Below, one piece after another: positions 33,023-42,277 of a stretch of 64,000 bases of DNA. The stretch comes from Paenibacillus oleatilyticus (GTDB taxonomy: Bacteria; Bacillota; Bacilli; Paenibacillales; NBRC-103111). The notes under the pieces were generated by a model. That model worked only from the letters and a program-made list of their open reading frames with translations, was not told the origin of the DNA and searched no databases. Position 1 is the stretch's first letter. Each line of letters begins with the position of its first letter. Location of the stretch: the NCBI RefSeq assembly GCF_018998565.1, contig NZ_JAHNZO010000024.1, positions 53,538 through 117,537 on the forward strand, written 5' to 3'. Made by a program: the position numbers and the translations under genes.

Positions 33023-33778
33023 ATGGCGACATGGAGTCGATTTTACGCTATGAACTTAAACCCATCGACAGCGCAGCCCTTATACATGCAAATCAGGCAA
33101 ATGCTGAAGAACGATATTCAAGAAGGAAAATACAAACCGGACGAGCAGATTCCGACGGAAGCGGAGCTGTGCGACATCTATCAGGTCAGCCGCATCACGA
33201 TCCGCAAAGCGATCGAGGAGCTGGTCAAGGACGGCACGCTCACCCGCATCCAGCGCAAGGGGACCTTCGTCACCTCGAGTAAATTCCAGAACGAGCTGCT
33301 GTCGGTCAGCGGCTTCTCGGAATTCAGCCACCAATTGGGGATGATCCCCAATTCGCGTACGCTGCGCAGCGAAGTGATTCCGGCTACCGCGGATATGGCC
33401 GAGCGGCTGCAGATCGAGGAAGGCAGCCCGGTGCTTGAGCTCGAACGGCTGATGTATGTCAACGAACGGCCGCTGTTTTACGATCTGGCCCACTACCCGC
33501 TGACGCGCTTCCCCGATCTGGAGAAAAAAATCGCGCGCGACGAATCGACGTACAAGATTTTGAAGCAAGACTACGAAACGGAAATCGACAGCAACGATAA
33601 AATCATCAATGTGATCGGAGCGACAAAGGATCTGGCAAAAGCGCTGGAATGCGACGTCGGCGCCAACCTGTTCCGCATCGTCAAAATCGCCTACGATTCG
33701 CACGACCGGCCCGTTCATCTCTCCACCTTCATGTGCGAGACCAATAAGGTGAATCTGACTGTGCATCGCGCGAAATGA
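33023..33778 (+). CDS. frlR: FrlR-like transcriptional regulator (GntR, HutC subfamily)
   Basis: 251 residues: GntR winged helix (PLYMQIRQMLKNDIQEGKYK...IPTEAELCDIYQVSRITIRK...RIQRKGTFV) and a C-terminal UTRA ligand-binding domain (VLELERLMYVNERPLFYDLAHYP). The likely effector is a fructosamine phosphate, and the likely targets are the two 21-bp repeats at 28766 and 31060. The ATG at 33023 has GAGAAG upstream; an ATG at 33050 is an alternative. Last gene of the operon, before a strong terminator. Confidence 0.85.
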   Translation: MATWSRFYAMNLNPSTAQPLYMQIRQMLKNDIQEGKYKPDEQIPTEAELCDIYQVSRITIRKAIEELVKDGTLTRIQRKGTFVTSSKFQNELLSVSGFSEFSHQLGMIPNSRTLRSEVIPATADMAERLQIEEGSPVLELERLMYVNERPLFYDLAHYPLTRFPDLEKKIARDESTYKILKQDYETEIDSNDKIINVIGATKDLAKALECDVGANLFRIVKIAYDSHDRPVHLSTFMCETNKVNLTVHRAK

Positions 33779-33856
33779 GGCGTATCCCTCTACCGGTTAG
33801 CATGGCCTCCATCCAGCTATCCTTACAGAAAGAGTACACACGAGCTGTATGACAAG

Positions 33857-33907
33857 AGAGTGTCCCTCAGCCATTTTCATGGCTTTTGCGACACTCTTTT
33901 TTTGTTT
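33857..33907 (+). terminator. Terminator of the frl operon
   Basis: AGAGTGTC (33857-33864) pairs with GACACTCT (33890-33897), inner AGCCAT/ATGGCT also pairs, followed by seven or more T residues. The remaining stretch to 34145 shows no gene; it probably holds the promoter for the DedA-type gene. Confidence 0.9.
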
Positions 33908-34145
33908 GCCACTTCATACGAGCTAATCTCCCAGCCGTTCGTCATCGGCGAACGGCAGCAGTGGAGAAGCAATTAAATACGATTGAAACTCCTCGAGCTT
34001 ATATTAGGAAAAGTCCGGTTTCCAAGACTTCAGTCTAGGACGGGAACTATACCTCGGGATAGTGCCTTTCGCTCCATTTTTTGATATCATGACAGTAACG
34101 AAATATTATGAAATTGCCGGACAGAGGACTTCGAGGAGAATGCAA

Positions 34146-34205
34146 ATGATTGGAACTAAGATACAAGCCCTTCTTTTCGTTGAGGGGGCAAACAGGCTTG
34201 ATTAA
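34146..34205 (+). CDS. Possible 19-aa leader peptide overlapping the dedA-like start
   Basis: ATG at 34146 with CGAGGAG upstream gives MIGTKIQALLFVEGANRLD and a TAA at 34203-34205. Its last codons overlap the TTG start of the next gene (34198), and the ribosome site of that gene (GAGGGGG) lies inside this frame. The layout suggests translational coupling. The peptide has no recognisable family; it could also be a chance frame. Confidence 0.4.
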   Translation: MIGTKIQALLFVEGANRLD

Positions 34206-34794
34206 TTCAGTTTTGGAATTTCTGCGCAGCTTCGGAGATATCGGGCTTTTCATTCACGCCATGATCGACGCTATTATTTTTCCAATTCCCGCGTTTTTTC
34301 TTCAAATTTCCTTGAGCGCTTTAAACCCCGGGAACGCCTTATGGCTGGCTACGATCGGCTTTATAGGTTGTATGATCGGTACGCCAATCGGCTACGCCAT
34401 CGGTAAAACTTCAGGCAATCTTATTCTTCGCAAATTTATGAAACAAAAGCAGCTGGATTCCGTTACCGAAATGTTCCGTCGTCATGGAGAAGCAGCCATT
34501 ATGATCGGTTCTTTCACTCCTATTCCTTTCAAGATTTTTACCATTTTATCGGGTTGTATGAATTATCCCCTTTGGAAGCTGATCGGTTATGCTGCTATCG
34601 GGCGTGCGGCGAAATTTTATGCCGTCGGAATTTTGTTCTACATTTACGGCCATGCGGCAGAAGATATGGTCGGCGGAAGCACGCTCACCATCTCCATGCT
34701 GGCTGCCGGCGCAGTGATTGCATTATGCTGGCTGCTCGTGCGAAAAATTCAACGCCGGAAAAAAGAAAAACGCCAAACCGACATTTCACAATAA
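34198..34794 (+). CDS. DedA/YqaA-family (SNARE-associated) membrane protein
   Basis: 198 residues from the TTG at 34198, chosen for GAGGGGG nine bases upstream. Hydrophobic with re-entrant and transmembrane segments: AMIDAIIFPIPAFFLQISLS, IGCMIGTPIGYAIGKTSG and FTPIPFKIFTILSGCMNYPL, the last two typical of the VTT/DedA fold (YqaA/YdjX-like). Family members flip lipids (undecaprenyl phosphate or phospholipid carriers) across the membrane. A TTG at 34150 would give 16 more residues but has no ribosome site. A terminator follows at 34801. Confidence 0.8.
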   Translation: MINSVLEFLRSFGDIGLFIHAMIDAIIFPIPAFFLQISLSALNPGNALWLATIGFIGCMIGTPIGYAIGKTSGNLILRKFMKQKQLDSVTEMFRRHGEAAIMIGSFTPIPFKIFTILSGCMNYPLWKLIGYAAIGRAAKFYAVGILFYIYGHAAEDMVGGSTLTISMLAAGAVIALCWLLVRKIQRRKKEKRQTDISQ

Positions 34795-34800
34795 GCTGCG

Positions 34801-34837
34801 AGCCAGTCGTTCTTCTCTGAAGAATGCTGGCTTTTTG
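34801..34837 (+). terminator. Rho-independent terminator
   Basis: AGCCAG-TCG-TTCTTC pairs with GAAGAA-TG-CTGGCT around TCT, followed by TTTTG. It ends the DedA-type transcript. Confidence 0.85.
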
Positions 34838-35031
34838 ATTTGAAATTATGCGGAGCAATTTTTTGCAGATGTATCGATTCCCCGATCCATTGCTTGTCGA
34901 AGCTGCGATGAGCGAGGGCGGCATGTTAAGTTTCTACAAAAAAATGCAAAAGCGCCCACAATCCCCTTGCCTGAATTTCCCTTTTTACAGTACACTCAAC
35001 ACAAAGTTACGCTGGAAACGCGGGGGTGCGC

Positions 35032-36657
35032 ATGTACAAAATCATGATTGTGGACGACGAAGCGATCGTACGCGAGGGCATCAAGGAGCATATCGACTGG
35101 AATGGGCTGGGCTTCGAACTGGTGGGCGATTACGCGAGCAGCCGGGAAGCGTGGGAAGCGATGGAGCAGCTCAGACCGGACCTCGTGCTGTCGGATATTT
35201 GCATGCCGTTTATGGACGGGCTGGAGCTGACGCGGCTGATCCGGACCCGGTACCCTTTCGTGAAGGTGATCATCCTGACCGGCTTCGACGATTTCGATTA
35301 TGCGCAGCAAGCGCTGCGGCTCAAAGCTTATGACTTTATTTTGAAACCGATTACAGCGGCCGACCTTCGCGCGCTGCTGACGAAAGTGAAAGGCGAGCTC
35401 GACGAAGAAACCCGCCAGCGGGAAGATTTGACGCAGCTGCATATGCAATTGAATCAAAGTCTGCCCCTGCTGAAGGAACGGTTTCTCGAACGGTGGGCGA
35501 CGACCGCCATGGGGGATGCGGAAATCCGCGAGCGGCTCCGCTATTTCGGGCTTCCCGAGCCTCTGCCCGACTATGTGGCGATGGTCGTCGATATCGACGA
35601 TTTCGGCAGCAGCGGACATCTGCCCTCCGATCGGGATCAGGAGCTGCTGCGCTTCGCCGTGTACAACATGGTGCAGGAAATCGTGGGCCAGGAGAACGGC
35701 ATCGCCTTTCGCACCCGCGAGGAGCGTGTCGTTGCCATCGTGTCCGGGCTTGCGGCCATGCCCCTGTACGAGCTCGCGTACCAGCTCGCCGAAACGATCC
35801 GGCAGTTTGTCGAGAAATATTTGAATTTGACCGTAAGCTTGGGCGTCGGACGCGTATGCGGCGCGCTGGAGCAGCTTCCCCACGCTTACAAAAGCGCCCT
35901 GTCCGCGCTCGAATACCGGCTGCTGCTCGGCAAAAACCAGGTGATCGGCATCGTCGATATGGAGGGACAGCCGCCAGCCGCTCCAGACAACGGCGCAGAA
36001 TGGAACCGGCTGCTTGCCTCCGCCGTGAAAACCGGAACAACCGCAGACGTTCACCGCTTGATCGAGCAACTGGTTGCCCACTTGAAAACGTCCCGGATGC
36101 CGATCGAAGCGTGCTATTGGCAGATCCAATCGGTGATCGTCACGCTGATGAATACGGTCCGGGAGCTCGGAGCGGACGAACCGTGCGCAGCCGCAGGCGA
36201 GCGCAATTGGCTGACGGACGTGTACCGGTTCAAGACGCTGGACGAAATCCAGGACTGGCTGAAGCACATTTTAAGCTTGGCGCTGGAGCAAATCTCCGAG
36301 CAGCGGAACCGCCTGACGCATATGCAGGTGCTGCGGGCCACCGAGTATATCCGCGAGCACTACGCGAACGACAAGCTCTCCCTGCAGGAGCTGTGCCGGC
36401 ATACGCTCATGAGCACCAGCTATTTCAGCACCGTGTTCAAGCAGCAGCTCGGCGAAACGTTCGTCGAATATTTGACGCGGGTACGCATCGACAAGGCGAA
36501 GGAGCTGCTGCTGCATACCCCGCTCAAATCCTATGAGATTGCGGCGCAGGTCGGCTATGCCGATCCGAACTATTTCAGCCTGATCTTCAAGAAGCACTCC
36601 GGCCTCACGCCGACGGAATACCGGGACAACGCGACAGCCAAGGAGACCCGCCGATGA
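35032..36657 (+). CDS. yesN: YesN-type response regulator (receiver + AraC HTH)
   Basis: 541 residues: receiver 1-120 (MIVDDEAIVREGIKEHI; D55 in VLSDICMPFMDG; K in ILKPITAADL), a ~300-residue linker, and a C-terminal AraC double HTH (LQELCRHTLMSTSYFSTVFK; AAQVGYADPNYFSLIFKKHS). The ATG at 35032 follows GGGGG. Its stop overlaps the yesM start (ATGA), so the two are co-translated. Likely activates the downstream sugar uptake genes; that target is inferred from position. Confidence 0.92.
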   Translation: MYKIMIVDDEAIVREGIKEHIDWNGLGFELVGDYASSREAWEAMEQLRPDLVLSDICMPFMDGLELTRLIRTRYPFVKVIILTGFDDFDYAQQALRLKAYDFILKPITAADLRALLTKVKGELDEETRQREDLTQLHMQLNQSLPLLKERFLERWATTAMGDAEIRERLRYFGLPEPLPDYVAMVVDIDDFGSSGHLPSDRDQELLRFAVYNMVQEIVGQENGIAFRTREERVVAIVSGLAAMPLYELAYQLAETIRQFVEKYLNLTVSLGVGRVCGALEQLPHAYKSALSALEYRLLLGKNQVIGIVDMEGQPPAAPDNGAEWNRLLASAVKTGTTADVHRLIEQLVAHLKTSRMPIEACYWQIQSVIVTLMNTVRELGADEPCAAAGERNWLTDVYRFKTLDEIQDWLKHILSLALEQISEQRNRLTHMQVLRATEYIREHYANDKLSLQELCRHTLMSTSYFSTVFKQQLGETFVEYLTRVRIDKAKELLLHTPLKSYEIAAQVGYADPNYFSLIFKKHSGLTPTEYRDNATAKETRR

Positions 36658-38429
36658 AGCCAGTGCTCCGCCTGCCGTCGCCCTTGTTCCAATTCAAGAG
36701 CATCCGCTCCAGCATCGCCGCGGCTTTTTCCTGCTTGATTCTCGTCTCCGTCGGCATCACCAGCTTCATCTCCTACCGGCTGTCCGCCGACGCCGTAGAG
36801 AAAAATTCGCAAGCCTACCTCTCGGAAGTCATGAAGCAGGTTGGCGCCAACATCCAGTCCTACTTCACGAATATGGAAAATATCTCCACCCTGGCCCTGA
36901 CGAACAAAGACGTCAAATATTTTATCTCCAACACGGTGTTCATCAGCGAGGCCGACCGCCGCATATACGAGAAGCGCATTTCGGACATGTTCCAGTCGAT
37001 TCTGTACACCCGCAAAGACATCGCCTCTATCATGGTGTTCGGCTACAACGGCAAGTTCGTGTCAGATCGGCGCAGCACCAGCCTCAATCCGAACGCGAAG
37101 CCGGAGGAGCAGCTCTGGTACAAGCAGGCGAAGCAGGAAGGCGGCAAGCCGGTCGTCTCCTCCTCCCACGTCCAGCATGTGATCCAGAACGAATACCGCT
37201 GGGTCGTCTCCCTCAGCCGGGAGCTAAAAAGCACCGACGGGATCGCGGGGGAAGGCATTTTTCTCGTCGATCTCAACTTGAGCGTCATCAGCGAAATCTG
37301 CAGTCAGGTCAACCTCGGGAAGCGGGGCTACGTGTTCATTGTCGACAACGGCGGCAACATCGTCTACCACCCGCAGCAGCAGCTCATCTACAGCAACCTG
37401 AAAAGCGAGCTGATCGACAAGGTGATGCATACGGACAGCTTCGTTACGTACGACGGCGACGAATCGCGGATCTATTCGGTCCATGATACGAAATTCGGCT
37501 GGAAAATCGTCGGCGTCGCCTACACGGACGAGCTCGTCACCAACAAGCACACGATTCAAGGCTCGTTCCTGCTGCTGGCCGTCTTCGGGCTGGCGATTAC
37601 CCTGCTGCTGTCGTTCGTGCTCTCGCACCGGTTTTCCAAGCCGATCAAGAACCTGCAGGATAAGATGAAGCAGGTGGAAAAAGGCAACTTCGACATCCGC
37701 GCCGAAATCGAGCAGGAGAACGAGATCGGGCAGCTCGGGCGCACGTTCAACCTGATGGTCGGCCACACGAAGGAGCTGATGAGCGAAATCATCCGCAACG
37801 AGGAAACGAAGCGCAAGAGCGAGCTCAAGGTGCTTCAGGCGCAGATCAATCCGCATTTTCTGTACAATACGCTCGATTCGATCATCTGGATGGCGGAAGG
37901 CAAGAAGCATGAGGAAGTCGTGCTCATGACCTCCGCGCTTGCGAAGCTGTTCCGGGCCAGCATCAACAAAAGCGACGAGCTCGTGCCCCTTTTCATCGAA
38001 ATCGAGCATATCCGCAGCTATCTGTTGATCCAGAAGATGAGGTACAAAGAAAAGCTGGATTACCGGATCGACGTCTCCCAAGACATTATGGCCTGCAAAA
38101 CGATCAAAATTTTGCTCCAGCCCTTCGTCGAAAACGCCATCTACCACGGGATCAAAAACAAACCGGGGTGCGGGCTCATCACCATAGCGGGCTCGGAGAA
38201 AGACGGCAAGATCGTGTTCACCATCGAGGATAACGGACTCGGCATGACGCCGGACCAACTGCGGCACATTCTGGTGCCGAAGAAGGGAACGGAGCGCGGC
38301 ACGGGCGTAGGCATTGCCAACGTTCACGAACGGATTCAGCTTTATTTCGGGACGAGCTACGGCGTGAGCTTCGAAAGCGAACCGGAGAAGGGCACCCGGG
38401 TCACGCTGACGATCCCGAAAAGCGAGTAG
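36654..38429 (+). CDS. yesM: YesM-type sensor histidine kinase
   Basis: 591 residues: TM1 about 20-42, extracellular dCache-like sensor 45-300, TM2 about 302-322 (FLLLAVFGLAITLLLSFVLS), HAMP (325-378), His_kinase domain with H401 in LQAQINPHFLYNTLDSI, and HATPase_c (DNGLGMTP; GTGVGIANVHERIQLYFG). Phosphorylates YesN. Starts four bases before the yesN stop and is followed 14 bp later by a sugar-binding protein gene, suggesting the binding protein takes part in sensing. Confidence 0.93.
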   Translation: MKPVLRLPSPLFQFKSIRSSIAAAFSCLILVSVGITSFISYRLSADAVEKNSQAYLSEVMKQVGANIQSYFTNMENISTLALTNKDVKYFISNTVFISEADRRIYEKRISDMFQSILYTRKDIASIMVFGYNGKFVSDRRSTSLNPNAKPEEQLWYKQAKQEGGKPVVSSSHVQHVIQNEYRWVVSLSRELKSTDGIAGEGIFLVDLNLSVISEICSQVNLGKRGYVFIVDNGGNIVYHPQQQLIYSNLKSELIDKVMHTDSFVTYDGDESRIYSVHDTKFGWKIVGVAYTDELVTNKHTIQGSFLLLAVFGLAITLLLSFVLSHRFSKPIKNLQDKMKQVEKGNFDIRAEIEQENEIGQLGRTFNLMVGHTKELMSEIIRNEETKRKSELKVLQAQINPHFLYNTLDSIIWMAEGKKHEEVVLMTSALAKLFRASINKSDELVPLFIEIEHIRSYLLIQKMRYKEKLDYRIDVSQDIMACKTIKILLQPFVENAIYHGIKNKPGCGLITIAGSEKDGKIVFTIEDNGLGMTPDQLRHILVPKKGTERGTGVGIANVHERIQLYFGTSYGVSFESEPEKGTRVTLTIPKSE

Positions 38430-38443
38430 GAAAGGAGCAGCCG

Positions 38444-39430
38444 ATGCAGACGCATAAAAAAATCGTGTGGATGCTGGTACCCCTCTTGGCTTTGGGGGCC
38501 TATACCGCCATCCTGCTCCAGTCCGTCCGGACCGAAAGCGGCAAGGACAAGAGCATTATCGTCATTATGAAAAGCAACGATATCCGCACGGAATTTTGGC
38601 AGACGGTCCGGGCCGGGGCGAAGACGGCCGCCAAAGAATTTCAGGCGAAGGCGGACATTCGCGGTCCCTTGCAGGAAACCGACGTGCGCGAGCAGATCGG
38701 CCTCGTGGAGCAAGCGATCGCGGAGAAGCCGCAAGCGATCGTGCTGGCACCCGCCGACAACGACCTGCTCGTTCCTGTGGCAGAGAAGGTCCGCCAAGCC
38801 GGGATCAAGCTGGTCGTGATCGATTCGCCGTTGGACGGCAATCCCGGCGACAGCTTTATCGCCAGCAACAACCTGGATGCAGGCCGAAAAGCCGGGCGGG
38901 CGCTGGCCTCCATGACCAATGGCCGGCCCACCGTGGCGATCCTTAGCGACAAGAGCGGCTCGCCCACTGCCACAGATCGGGAAACGGGCATTCGTGAGGT
39001 GCTCGCCGCCGACCCGCCGGCGGTCGTCGTCGGCACGCGGTATGCCGCGAATCAGGAGGAGCTGGCCTACCAAGCGACCAAGCAGCTGCTGGCCGATCAC
39101 CCGGAGATTAACGGCATGATCTGCTTGAACGAAACGGCTACCTTGGGAGCCGCCAAAGCGATCAAGGAACTGAACAAAAGCGCCTCGGTCAAGCTCGTCG
39201 GCTTCGGCGCATCGATCTATGAGATCAAGCTGCTGGAGGAAGGCGTGCTGCATGCCACGCTGGTCCAGAAGCCTTTTAACATCGGATATTTGGGCGTAAA
39301 GGCAGCCGTGGAGCTCATCGACGAAAAAAAAGCGAACCCGCGCGACAACATCGATTCGACGGTCGTCACCAAGGAGAACATGTACGACCCGGAAAACCAA
39401 AAGCTGCTCTTCCCTTTTGTGGAAAGGTAA
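38444..39430 (+). CDS. Membrane-anchored RbsB/YtfQ-type sugar-binding protein
   Basis: 328 residues. An N-terminal hydrophobic helix (about 8-26) lacks a lipobox Cys and may be an uncleaved anchor. The rest is a periplasmic-binding-protein-like domain of the ribose/galactose group (KSIIVIMKSNDIRTEFWQTV; IVLAPADNDLLVP; KLVVIDSPLD; AILSDKSGSPTATDRETG; KLVGFGASIYEIKLLEEG). No cognate RbsA/RbsC-type permease is adjacent. Placed directly after yesM, it probably presents a ligand to the sensor. Ribosome site AAGGAG. Confidence 0.85.
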   Translation: MQTHKKIVWMLVPLLALGAYTAILLQSVRTESGKDKSIIVIMKSNDIRTEFWQTVRAGAKTAAKEFQAKADIRGPLQETDVREQIGLVEQAIAEKPQAIVLAPADNDLLVPVAEKVRQAGIKLVVIDSPLDGNPGDSFIASNNLDAGRKAGRALASMTNGRPTVAILSDKSGSPTATDRETGIREVLAADPPAVVVGTRYAANQEELAYQATKQLLADHPEINGMICLNETATLGAAKAIKELNKSASVKLVGFGASIYEIKLLEEGVLHATLVQKPFNIGYLGVKAAVELIDEKKANPRDNIDSTVVTKENMYDPENQKLLFPFVER

Positions 39431-39481
39431 GGAAATCATGCCCCGGCTCGGGCGATCAATCCAAGAATCGAGGTGGACCGA

Positions 39482-40750
39482 ATGAACCGACGGAAGCCCG
39501 CCGCAGCGGCCGTGTCGACTGTACTAACGCTGCTGCTGATGCCGCTGTCCGGCTGCGGGATCGACTCTTCCCCTTCTCCTGCAATGGCGGAGCAGAAGGC
39601 GTTGATCCAGTTCCTGGCCGCGGAGTACAGCACGGATACGCGGCCGCTGCTGGAGAGCATCGTGAAAGATTTCGAAGCGAAGTATCCGAACATTGACGTC
39701 GAGCTGCAGGTGGCGAATTGGGACATCCTCGACGGCGTCTATACGACCATGATCAGCAAGAACCAACCGCCGGACCTGCTGAATACGAACGTGTACGCTC
39801 ATTTTGCCAAGGATGGCCTGCTCAACGACTGGAACGACATCCTGTCCCCGGAGTTGAAGGCGAACCTTCTTCCGAAGTTTCTGCAAATGGATTATTGGAA
39901 CGGTGCCCAATACGCGATCCCTTATCTCGCCACCGTCCGCAACCTGTATTACAACAAGGATATTTTTGACGACATCGGGCTGACCGGACCGCCGAAAACG
40001 TGGTCCGAGCTGGTCGAGACGGCGCGGAAAATCAAGCAAACGGGCAAAGCCGAAGGCTTCGGCGTGGACTTGACGGACAACGAAAGTCAGGCTTACTTGT
40101 CCTACTTCTTCTTCGGAGCGGGCGGAGGCTGGATGAAGGACGGGCAGTGGACGATCAATTCGCCGGAAAACGTCGAAGGGCTAACCTTTCTGAAGTCGCT
40201 GTACGACCAAGGGCTGACCGATGCCGAGCCGACCGTCACGACGCGCGACGAGAAGCACCGCATTCTCGGGAACGGAAAGCTCGGGACGATGATTTCGGGC
40301 AATTATTTCCCATCCGTCGTTCCCAGAGAATTTCCCGGTCTGAAATGGGGGATCGGACCGCTGCCGGTCAAGGACGGAACTCCGCCCATCTCCTTCGGCG
40401 TGCAGGATGTGCTGGTGTCCTTCAAGACGGACCATACGAACAAAGAGGCGCTCTCCAAATTCATCAGCTTTCTGTACGACGATGCGCGCTACGAGAGCAT
40501 CATTCTGCGCGAAGGCTTCCTGCCGGTGACTAAGTCCGTAGGGGACAAGCTTGCGGCCAAGGACAAGAACGCAAAAGACAGCCTCGAAGCGCTGCAGACG
40601 GCCCAATTTTATCCGGTCAACCATCCTGCCTGGCAGAAGGTCATGGACGGAACGCGAAAAATGGGCCAAGCCGTCCTGATCGACCACATGCCGCCCCAGG
40701 CCGCCCTCGATCAGCTTCAGCAGATCGCCCTCACGAAAAGCCGCGAGTAA
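39482..40750 (+). CDS. Sugar-binding lipoprotein (SBP family 1)
   Basis: 422 residues; lipoprotein signal with lipobox PLSGC, then a MalE/family-1 binding fold (VKDFEAKYPNIDVELQV; NQPPDLLNTNVYAHF; YAIPYLATVRNLYYNKDIFD; SKFISFLYDDARYESI). ATG at 39482 chosen for GAGGTGG upstream. A second binding protein gene (40874) follows, so this one may deliver a different sugar to the shared permeases or act in sensing with YesM. Which of these holds is not visible. Confidence 0.88.
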   Translation: MNRRKPAAAAVSTVLTLLLMPLSGCGIDSSPSPAMAEQKALIQFLAAEYSTDTRPLLESIVKDFEAKYPNIDVELQVANWDILDGVYTTMISKNQPPDLLNTNVYAHFAKDGLLNDWNDILSPELKANLLPKFLQMDYWNGAQYAIPYLATVRNLYYNKDIFDDIGLTGPPKTWSELVETARKIKQTGKAEGFGVDLTDNESQAYLSYFFFGAGGGWMKDGQWTINSPENVEGLTFLKSLYDQGLTDAEPTVTTRDEKHRILGNGKLGTMISGNYFPSVVPREFPGLKWGIGPLPVKDGTPPISFGVQDVLVSFKTDHTNKEALSKFISFLYDDARYESIILREGFLPVTKSVGDKLAAKDKNAKDSLEALQTAQFYPVNHPAWQKVMDGTRKMGQAVLIDHMPPQAALDQLQQIALTKSRE

Positions 40751-40807
40751 CGTGAGTAAAAAAATAAAGAACTCTTGGAAGATATTCAATGGAGCTTTCG
40801 CATCAAA

Positions 40808-40864
40808 CCTCCTAAGATAAGGTTACGCAATCAAGACGTGCCGTAACGATCATATTTTAGGAGG
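40808..40864 (+). promoter_or_regulatory. Hairpin able to sequester the Shine-Dalgarno of the NgcE-like gene
   Basis: CCTCCTAA (40808-40815) is the exact complement of TTAGGAGG (40857-40864), which is the ribosome site nine bases before the ATG at 40874. A second inner stem pairs GTTACG (40822-40827) with CGTAAC (40842-40847). The two stems would form one stacked hairpin of about 57 nt with the start site closed. Acting as an RNA switch or a protein-bound leader is inference. Confidence 0.55.
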
Positions 40865-40873
40865 GTTCGAAAG

Positions 40874-42259
40874 ATGAAAAAAGCATTAACCAAAAGCGCG
40901 GCCTTGGGCATGGCCTCCCTGCTTTGCGCGCTTTCGCTGGCCGGCTGCGGGGCCGCTCCGGCAGCCAAACCGGCCGACACGGCCAAGCCGGGCGAAGCCG
41001 CCAAGCCCGCCGACGGAGCGAAGCCTGCAGACGGGACCAAACCGGCGGACGGCGCCAAAATCGCAGGCGACTTCGAAATCCAGTACTTCGTCGGCGGCTA
41101 CGGCGACGCCTGGTGGAAAGAAGTGATCGGCGAGTTCCAGAAGAAGTACCCCGACCTGAAAATCAAGCAATCGGCCGGCTCGCAGATCAACGATCAAATG
41201 AAGCCGCGCTGGATTCAAGGCAATCCGCCCGACGTCGTCTACATCGACGGAGCCGGATCGAACGAAGCCCAGATGGTCAAGGACGATCAACTGATGGACA
41301 TCTCCGATTGGGTGAAGACCGCGAAGAACGTCGACGGCGACAAGCTGACGGACCAATTGATCGCCCCTCCTCAAGATTTCAACGGCAAAAACTTTACAAT
41401 CCCGCTCGTCTTCGGCTCCTGGGGCACGTTCTACGACGAAGCGCTGTTCAAGAAGAACGGCTGGACCGTGCCGACCGATTGGGACAGCTTCCTCGCCACC
41501 AGCGAGAAGATCAAAGCCTCCGGCATCAATCCTTACATCCATACCGGCAAATACCCGTACTACATCGTCGGCGGGCTGGTCAACTCCGGCTTCGTGTCCG
41601 AGAACGGCGACAATCCGCAAATTTTGAAGGATCAGGAAGCGGCGAAGGAAAAAGCGTTCAAAAACGACGCCGTCGCCAAAACGCTGCAAAAGCTGGTCGT
41701 TATGCGGGATAAGGGATATTTTGATAACGCCTCCTTCGGCATCAACCACACCGATTCGCAAATGCTGTTCCTTCAGCGCAAAGACGCCATGATTCCGAAC
41801 GGGCTGTGGCTGGAGAACGAAATGAAGAAGGACGTCCCGGCCGACTTCAAATTCGGCTTCCTTCCTTCCGTCATGCAGAAGCCGGGCGGTAAAAGCATTG
41901 CCATTCCTTACACGAGCAATATCGCCATCGCGAAGAAAGCGAAAAACCCGGAAGCGGCCAAAGCGTTCGTGCAATTCATTTTCACGAAGAAAACAGCCAC
42001 CCGCTGGGCGGAGCTGACCGGAGCCATCATGAACGTGAAGGCCGATCTCGAAGCAACAACCGCCAGCGGCGTCGTGAAAACGGCCATGAAATACTTCAAC
42101 AGCAGCAACACCATCGTCGCCCCCGTATTCAAGCTGAACGCCGACCTGGAGCAGGCCGAGAGCGACGCTACGATCGCGCTGCTGCAGAAGAAAATTACGC
42201 CGGACGAATGGATGGACCGCATGGAGAAAGCCGCCGCCAAAGTCAGAGGAAGCAAATAG
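40874..42259 (+). CDS. NgcE-like sugar-binding lipoprotein
   Basis: 461 residues. Lipobox SLAGC, then an Ala/Pro/Lys/Asp/Gly repeat linker (AKPGEAAKPADGAKPADGT), then a family-1 binding domain (IQYFVGGYGDAWWKEVIGEF; NPPDVVYIDGAGSNEAQMV; GSWGTFYDEALFKKNGWTV). The WWKEVIGEFQKKYPDLKIK start and GLWLENEMKKDVP segment resemble binding proteins for N-acetylglucosamine/diacetylchitobiose (NgcE group); substrate is inferred. Followed by two permease genes; a hairpin at 42278 sits between. Confidence 0.82.
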   Translation: MKKALTKSAALGMASLLCALSLAGCGAAPAAKPADTAKPGEAAKPADGAKPADGTKPADGAKIAGDFEIQYFVGGYGDAWWKEVIGEFQKKYPDLKIKQSAGSQINDQMKPRWIQGNPPDVVYIDGAGSNEAQMVKDDQLMDISDWVKTAKNVDGDKLTDQLIAPPQDFNGKNFTIPLVFGSWGTFYDEALFKKNGWTVPTDWDSFLATSEKIKASGINPYIHTGKYPYYIVGGLVNSGFVSENGDNPQILKDQEAAKEKAFKNDAVAKTLQKLVVMRDKGYFDNASFGINHTDSQMLFLQRKDAMIPNGLWLENEMKKDVPADFKFGFLPSVMQKPGGKSIAIPYTSNIAIAKKAKNPEAAKAFVQFIFTKKTATRWAELTGAIMNVKADLEATTASGVVKTAMKYFNSSNTIVAPVFKLNADLEQAESDATIALLQKKITPDEWMDRMEKAAAKVRGSK

Positions 42260-42277
42260 CGTCTCGACCCGGGAACG

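Noticed and set aside
37224..38327. Minus-strand frame of 367 codons inside yesM
   Set aside because: Opposite the intact yesM frame with all kinase motifs; no start signal; Asp/Arg/His-rich shadow.
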